A stretch of 64,000 nucleotides of DNA from Marsupella aquatica (taxonomy: Eukaryota; Marchantiophyta), in contig OZ316896.1 of assembly GCA_973895155.1 (NCBI GenBank), positions 6,634,001 to 6,698,000 of the forward strand, written 5' to 3'. Position 1 is the stretch's first letter; the number at the start of each line of letters is the position of its first letter. Shown here one piece after another: positions 58,660 to 64,000 of this stretch. Below the pieces are notes generated by a model, which was not told where the DNA came from, did not search any database, and saw only the letters and a list, made by a program, of their open reading frames with translations. The position numbers and the translations under genes are program-made.

Positions 58660-59895
58660 CGCTAGGCCCTGTGTGTACGGGCCCGATATGAAGACCCCTT
58701 CTCACCAGAACTATCATGAGCGCAGAGTCTTGCTATGATAGTCTGGTGTTAAGGGCATAAATTGGTGTTTACCGGCCTTCACAACATCCCTTCGTGATCC
58801 TCGAGTACAAGGAGATGGTTTTGGCACCCATAGTGACGTTTTTGGTGTTAAGACCCATGTCAATCGCGTGACAACGGGTTTTGGCTTCGGGTGGTATAAT
58901 CTTCGTTAGTATTGAGGGTTTGGGCCAGGAGGGATGTGCTATATATCTTTATTTGTATGAACCAAGGCTTAACAACGCCCGACTATACATAGACACTCAT
59001 CATAGGTATCCTTTGTGTTCCACTGCCAGAACATACCTTATGTCGATAGCTTTGACCAACCCCAACTTAAGGACTTCTAAGACTTTGTGCTGTCCTATTT
59101 GCCTCCAATTCGGATCCGCTAATACGGCTCTCAACCCGGGCTTGCAACCATTATCCACAGTTGGCACCCCGTGCGCAGCCTGCACAATGCGTTTGGCCAT
59201 GCGTCTCTGCACGTATACGGGACTGATGACTATGATCTGCACAACATACAATCCCAATTTACACAAAGGAAATGGTGGGGTAAAGACTTTACCTCAAAAT
59301 CCCATATACACACACAGGGTTGACTCGACTTCTTCTGAACTAATAGGCCCAATGGCAATGAGATGTACACTACAACAGGGCCCGACTCCACTCTTGTCCG
59401 GTGAGATAAATTAGTTCTACACTCACCCATTGGTGCCCTGTAGTCCCAAAGGCCGGGACTCCCCGCACATCCTGCAGGTACCCAATATTGAACCTAAAGT
59501 CCTCCCCCTGCCTCTACTGAGGGGTGCACTAAATACAGTCTGAGGGCCGTGGCCAGGAACAACTGATGACGCTGTCTAACCTATCCTAAGTTCCTCTATG
59601 TGTCAGACCGCAAAATGGCGTGTCTTATTCCAAGATCTTGCACTAAGAGGGGTCGGCTAGATAAGGTAGTGTCGCTAACTAATTTTGGCGCATGTCTCCA
59701 GCAACCGACCTCCCTGTCTAATCTTGTCTCTATTCTAAACCTACCCCGTTGCTAATGTCTAGCACGTTTGCCTAGAATGGTCATCCCGTTGCCTCCTCAA
59801 ACGGTCTACGTCCTACTTGAGTAGCTGATCCTGGAGAGACTCTTTCTCTCTCTTTGCCGCATCCATCTCCTCTACGGCATCTTGACATGCCTCCT
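58660..59895 (-). mobile_element. Inverted copy C: coiled-coil ORF end plus LTR-like sequence
   Basis: Read on the minus strand from 59895, the sequence matches the end of the coiled-coil ORF of copy A (CTCCAGGATCAGCTACTCAAG against CTGGACCAGGTCCAGCTACTCAAG), then the LTR including TTTAGTGCACCCCTC.AGTAGAGGCAGGGGG near 59505, GGGGAGTCCCGGCCTTTGGG and TTTGTGTAAATTGGGATTGT near 59265. It abuts a Ty3 RNase H in the opposite orientation near 59890-59900, so two element fragments are joined head to head. Confidence 0.6.
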
Positions 59896-61800
59896 CCAAC
59901 TGCTCTTGAGATTATCTATTCATGTAAAAAATTCCGACATTATCTGCTTGGCTATAAAGTCATTTTCCACACGGATCATGATAGCCTGAAATATATGGTG
60001 AACAAAGCAGATGTTATGGGACGGATAGCCAGATGGGTCTTGCTCTTGCAAGAGTTTAACTACAAAGTTTGAGTTCGGCCAAGAAAGGCACACCTTAATG
60101 CGGATTTCTTTTCGTGATTAGACGGTGCACCAGTCGATCAGCCTATTAATGACACCTTCCCAGATGAGGAGGTGTTCCATGTAGGGGAGGGCACGTCCAC
60201 TTGGTACGGACCGCTCATTACTTTCCTCCTCACAAGGCGAATCCCTGATGGAATTAATCAAAAAGCCACAACAGTATTTTTACGCAAGGCTGGGCCGTAC
60301 ATAATGATACAAGGCCACTTGCATAAACAAGGCGTTAATGGGAAGCTGCAACGCTGCCTCAAATACAAGGAGATGCTCATTGTCATGCAAGCTTTACATG
60401 AGGAGGATGCGGGGGGTAATTTTGCGGCCATCACCACTGCCCAAATTTTTTTGGATTTGGGGTACTGGTGGCCTACCCTCCAGGGTATAACCACCGTGCC
60501 AGGAAATAGTAAAAAGGAAACAGCAAACAGCAAACAGCAAACAATAAACAGTAAACAGCAAAATGGATGATAATTTTTGGAATTAATTTTTTTGGTTTGT
60601 ATTTTTGACATTTTTTTACTAGCGCCCCAAGCTAGTAATAGTAGCGCCTGGCGCTAGCCAAAAATGATCGTTTTTAAAAATATTTTGAAAATTTTGAGTT
60701 TTAATGAGAAATTTTTTATATCTCATTTTTTCTCATAACAGTAAAATTTTGCTCATAATAGGAAATCATTTTCCTGTTTCCTAGCACGGTGTAAAGCCTC
60801 ACCCTCCATCAAGATGTACAACAATTCATTAAGGGTTGTGACTTGTGCCAGCGAGCCGGTGCCCCAAGGAAGTCACACAACCACCCTCTGACCTCCATAC
60901 TTCCACTCGCGTCGTTCGAGAAATGGGGCATAGATTACATTGGGCCCTTTATACAAGTTACTCGACGGCGTCAATGCAGTTACATCCTACTGGCCATTGA
61001 TTATTCCACCAAGTGGGTTGAAGCCCAAGCTACAATAAAAGATGACGCGGCCACCAGTGCCCGATTCTTGTACAAACAATCTTCACTCGCTTCGGGCCAC
61101 CATTAGAGAAAGTCAGTGACCGAGGTACACACTTCATCAACAAGACAGTGGAATGGCTTACTGAGCGGTACCTGGTCAAACATCGTAAGACCACCCCGTA
61201 CCATTCCAAAGCCAACGGGTTGACAGAGAGAGCCAATGGGATCATTGGGAAGATTCTCAACAAGACGGTAGCCGCTCACAAAACGGATTGGGATGACAAG
61301 TTGTACGCCGCTGTATACTCATACAACTTGGCCTACAAAACTACCACTAGTCATAGTCCGTACTTTCTCATGTTCGGACAACACTCTCTTGTCCCTATCG
61401 AGTTTGAAATCCACACACCACGGGTTAGCATTCGGGATCGCTTACCCAAAGCCGACAGTTCTTCAAATAGGGCTTATCAGATTGAAGCATTAGAGGAAGC
61501 CCGGGTACTCGCAGCCCGACACGCAGCAAAGCAATAGGCAGCTTCAAAGAAGCAGCACGACAAAGGACTATGGAAGGTCAACATCATAATAGGAGATTTG
61601 GTCCTCTTGTACGATAGCCGGTACAAGCAATTTCCTAGGAAGCTGCATAATCGCTAGTTAGGACCTTTCCTTGTCAATCAGATATACCCAAATGGATCCA
61701 TGGAACTTGCGACATATGCCGGCAACGTACTTCCCACACGGATCAGTTATGATTGTGTGAAGAAGTACCATCATCAAGACGATACCGCTGCTATATAGTG
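59896..61800 (+). mobile_element. Ty3 RNase H-integrase fragment, interrupted by a MITE
   Basis: RNase H: ALEIIYSCKKFRHYLLGYKV, FHTDHDSLKYMV, RIARWVLLLQEFNYKV, then ARKAHLNAD-type sequence. Integrase finger: ALHEEDAGGNFAAI...GYWWPTL, interrupted by the MITE, resuming HQDVQQFIKGCDLCQRAGAP. Core: WGIDYIGP (Asp), SDRGTHFIN (Asp) and YHSKANGLTERANG (Glu), across a frameshift near 61100. C-terminal part: GDLVLLYDSRYKQFPRKLH and LPTRISYDCVKKY, with a stop near 61655. RT and everything before it are missing; the left end abuts inverted copy C. Confidence 0.82.
60483..60800. mobile_element. hAT-like MITE of 318 bp with 8-bp TSD, carrying two TAGCGCC palindromes
   Basis: ACCCTCCA at 60475-60482 and 60801-60808 flanks it. 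Ends are inverted: CACCGTGCCAGGAAATAG from 60492, and on the opposite strand CACCGTGCTAGGAAACAG from 60791. Removing the insert and one TSD joins TGG CCT ACC CTC to CAT CAA GAT GTA, exactly restoring the Ty3 finger frame Trp-Pro-Thr-Leu-His-Gln-Asp-Val. The inside is AT-rich with CAGCAAACAG repeats near 60523-60560 and no ORF. The centre holds TAGCGCCCCAAGCTA (60620-60634) and TAGCGCCTGGCGCTA (60642-60656). An 8-bp TSD fits hAT; the outermost bases of the ends match imperfectly. Confidence 0.85.
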
Positions 61801-62385
61801 ATGTTTGCAAGGACGCTTCACAGTTAAGTAGGGAGCTATGTGACGCCGCCAACACGACAGGTAATGAGTAATCCGACCTAATCCGTGCTTAGCATGCGCG
61901 CTACGGACTTAGTATGTAGTCTGTAGTTATTAGCATAACGACACTAAAATAGGTAGTAATCATGAATAGGACATCATTAGTCAATAAGAAGCATTTACGC
62001 TTGGGCTGGCGGCAGAGCTCCACCTGTACCATCGGGTTATGAGCGTGGTATGAACGTCTCCCTTGGGTCCATATAACAGGTCAAGGAGGTGGCTCTCTGA
62101 CACGCCCTGATCCAGACCTGCGGAGTGGCCGGTACACTGCAAACGTGAAAGAATTGGCCTATCAAAAAAGAGGAGGGGCTGACCGGACGACGAGCTCTCA
62201 GGGTGTAAAGGACGCCATTCTCTTGCATTGCATTGGCACTTCACTCCTCGCGCCAGCTTTGACCCCAGCTCGCCCAGTTTCTCCTCAGTCATCCATTGTT
62301 CCCTGTATGTCTGTCATGATTATATGTCCAATTCGGCCCTGTGCTTTTGGCTTCAATTTTTATCCATTGGAAATCATCTAGAAAA
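61801..62385 (+). other. Spacer between Ty3 integrase and accessory ORF
   Basis: No long frame. Its place between integrase and the accessory ORFs suggests it belongs to the same LTR element. No LTR ends or purine tract recognised. Confidence 0.4.
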
Positions 62386-62976
62386 GTCGCTTGCCAAATT
62401 CAACCCGTGTCAGTACAAAACCAAAAGACGGTACGAATGACTCATCCGTCTAGCCGGGAACTCTCACTACAAAGGCGACTTCAACCTCTCGTTCCAAAGC
62501 AAGTTCTGCCGAGATGACAAGATTGCCAAATTCTTCTTTGACGGAACAAAGTACCTCGGCTTCAGAGAAGCACTCCTCCGGCTTCCAAATGAGGTCTTCA
62601 CGTACGATTTTGGGCACAATAGACTTGCAGCGACACCACTTTGACCATATCCCCGCCAAAGTTTAGGCTTCCATAGACTATCAATTGGGTAGTACGAATA
62701 CGGGTGAGTCATTTGTCCTGACATCACTTGGCTTACCCTTAGACTTGTTGAATCCGATGGCGCCTCCTCCAGCTACAACCATCACCAACTCATCGGCACC
62801 TTCATAGACACCACCTTGGCCTCAGCCAAGCCGATCTCCACCACTACCCGCACCACCCCTCCGGATATGATCCGTGATGAACGTGGTGAACATCAATTCC
62901 AAGGATGAGGAAACTCATCCTTCTCTTGTCCGGAGGCCACCAGGGGCACACCAACACGGGTCGGGTAATACATCAC
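62386..62976 (+). pseudogene. LTR-element accessory ORF, copy 2, damaged and truncated
   Basis: Matches 6163-6740 in order: NPCQYKTK..., LIRLAGNSHYKGDFNLSFQS, KFFFDGTKYLGFREALLRL, then after a frameshift the DNA equivalent of the region before the second ATG, and ATGGCGCCTCCTCCAGCTAC at 62758. Stops occur at about 62438 and 62806. It is cut at about 62977 by a LINE fragment. Confidence 0.6.
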
Positions 62977-62977
62977 C

Positions 62978-64000
62978 GTCCATCGACACATTTTGGAAAA
63001 TATCTCGATTGCTTGGCTGATGAAGGATTGGCTTCAATCCACTGGCACTCCAACGCTATTCTTAATGCTAGACTTTGAGAAGGCTTTTGATCGCGTGGAC
63101 CACTCGTATATCTGGGAGACTATGCATCTTTTAGGTCTCAACTCACATTTTCCTTGTCCGGGCGCTTATCTGTGGGGCTTGCTCAAAGGTCCTGGTTAAT
63201 GGCCTATGGACTGCTGACATCAACATGTCCCGTGGGGTTCGGCAAGGCTGCCCCCTATCCCCTTTGCTTTTTGCACTTTCCACGCAACCACTGATCGATT
63301 TTTGGCATGGGGAAATTGCTGCTGGCAGACTGCAGGGTATTAAGCTCAACTCCCTATTGACTGTCTGCCTCAGATTCTTTGCATATGACCTTGGCCTATT
63401 TATTCTTGCTACTGAAGAAGCTTTCTACCAGGCTAAAAATGCCATTAAATGCTACGAAGATGCTACTGGGGCAAAGTTGAATCTAGAAAAATCTATTATA
63501 ATCCCAATTGCCCTTGAGGAGATACCTGCCTGGCTGCATGGCACTGGCTGCAACATCAGTGCTCCTGGAGCAGTTCAACGCTATCTGGGAGCACCTTTTG
63601 GCACTGGTCTATCGGATACTCAACTACACAATTTTTGGCTTGACCGCATCGGATCTCGCTTGGCCTCTTGGTCGACACGTCTTCTTTCTTTCACTGGTCG
63701 GGTATTGTTGGTTAAGCATGTGCTTCAAGCTATCCCGGTGTATCATATGATGTTTCTAAGGTCTCCTCTGGCATTAACAAAGAAACTGTTGGTACTGAAT
63801 CGTGTCTTTCTGTGGGGTTCTAATCCGCTTTGACTATGAATCTCGGGCTCACCAGGTGGCACAACTACAAATCGGTCCGAAGATATTCATACTCGATGAC
63901 TGATAAACTTCTACTTTGTTCTCCTCGGTCCTTTGGAAAGCTCACCTACACAAGTCAACTTTGGAAGACCTGGGTTTCTATACGGGAAAACTTGATCTTC
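62978..64000 (+). mobile_element. LINE-3: 5'-truncated LINE with internal deletion, runs off the window
   Basis: Starts inside the RT motif equivalent to GRHILENI (62978-62995), so it is 5'-truncated. It continues with LMLDFEKAFDRVDHSYIWET, RGVRQGCPLSPLLFALSTQP and a catalytic box changed to FAYD (63378-63389; GAT to TAT). Frame 63225-63833 is open, then the sequence jumps at about 63831 from the SNPL codons to the equivalent of LINE-2 position about 39715, a deletion of about 170 bp. It is closer to LINE-2 than to LINE-1. The element continues beyond 64000. Confidence 0.85.

Noticed and set aside
60488-60794. TAA target duplication (PIF/Harbinger-type) for the MITE at 60.5 kb
   Set aside because: TAA flanks exist on both sides but leave extra bases in the integrase. 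The 8-bp ACCCTCCA duplication restores the codon frame exactly, so a hAT-like origin fits better.

Overview
This is nuclear DNA of a land plant with a transposon-dense genome. The evidence is a GT-AG spliced F-box/LRR gene of the FBL3 type, a short nuclear gene with a plastid-targeting-like first exon, a Ty1/copia element primed by initiator-Met tRNA, several Ty3 families and plant-type LINEs with DUF4283-like/zinc-knuckle ORF1 and zf-RVT ends. The Ty3 gag/pol relics and a retroelement end module with a C.CG...H...C finger followed by a nuclease-like fold are, as far as I recall, of kinds common in non-seed plants. I therefore lean to a fern, lycophyte or bryophyte but cannot name the species.

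Layout. 0.3-4.2 kb: a four-exon gene model joining an N-terminal ParB/sulfiredoxin-like domain to a C-terminal N6/N4 DNA-methyltransferase-like domain, interrupted by two in-frame stops. Nine copies of a 15-bp palindrome (consensus TAGCGCC-N-GGCGCTA) lie in its introns and 3' flank up to 6.15 kb. 6.16-10.3 kb: 3' end of an LTR-element family (proline-rich ORF, coiled-coil ORF, LTRs). 10.3-11.2 kb: C-terminal module of a retroelement. 13.5-15.2 kb: a two-exon gene for a small plastid-targeted-like single-TM protein. 15-23 kb: AT-rich DNA, a solo copia LTR with its 5-bp duplication, an old LINE relic and local repeats. 23.0-30.0 kb: full-length LINE (LINE-1) inserted at the start of a Ty3 gag-protease relic (30-33 kb). 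34.1-41.2 kb: a second full-length LINE of the same family. 42.6-44.2 kb: a block of microsatellite and degenerate tandem repeats. 45.0-48.5 kb, minus strand: seven-exon FBL3-like F-box/LRR gene. 49.99-55.83 kb, minus strand: structurally complete Ty1/copia element (LTRs, PBS, PPT, 5-bp TSD) inserted inside a second copy of the retroelement C-terminal module. 56.8-59.9 kb: minisatellite and two more LTR-family ends, one inverted. 59.9-61.8 kb: Ty3 RNase H-integrase, with a 318-bp hAT-like MITE inside the integrase finger; the MITE carries two more copies of the palindrome. 62.4-64 kb: a second copy of the LTR-family ORFs, cut by a 5'-truncated LINE running off the window.

Only two genes look intact: the FBL3-like gene and the small membrane-protein gene. 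The ParB-methyltransferase locus is the most unusual item. Its domain pairing is familiar from bacterial and phage modification genes rather than plant nuclear genes, and it sits in a cluster of palindromes found in introns and flanks but not in exons. All splice models, homology calls and junctions were made by eye; identities were not computed.
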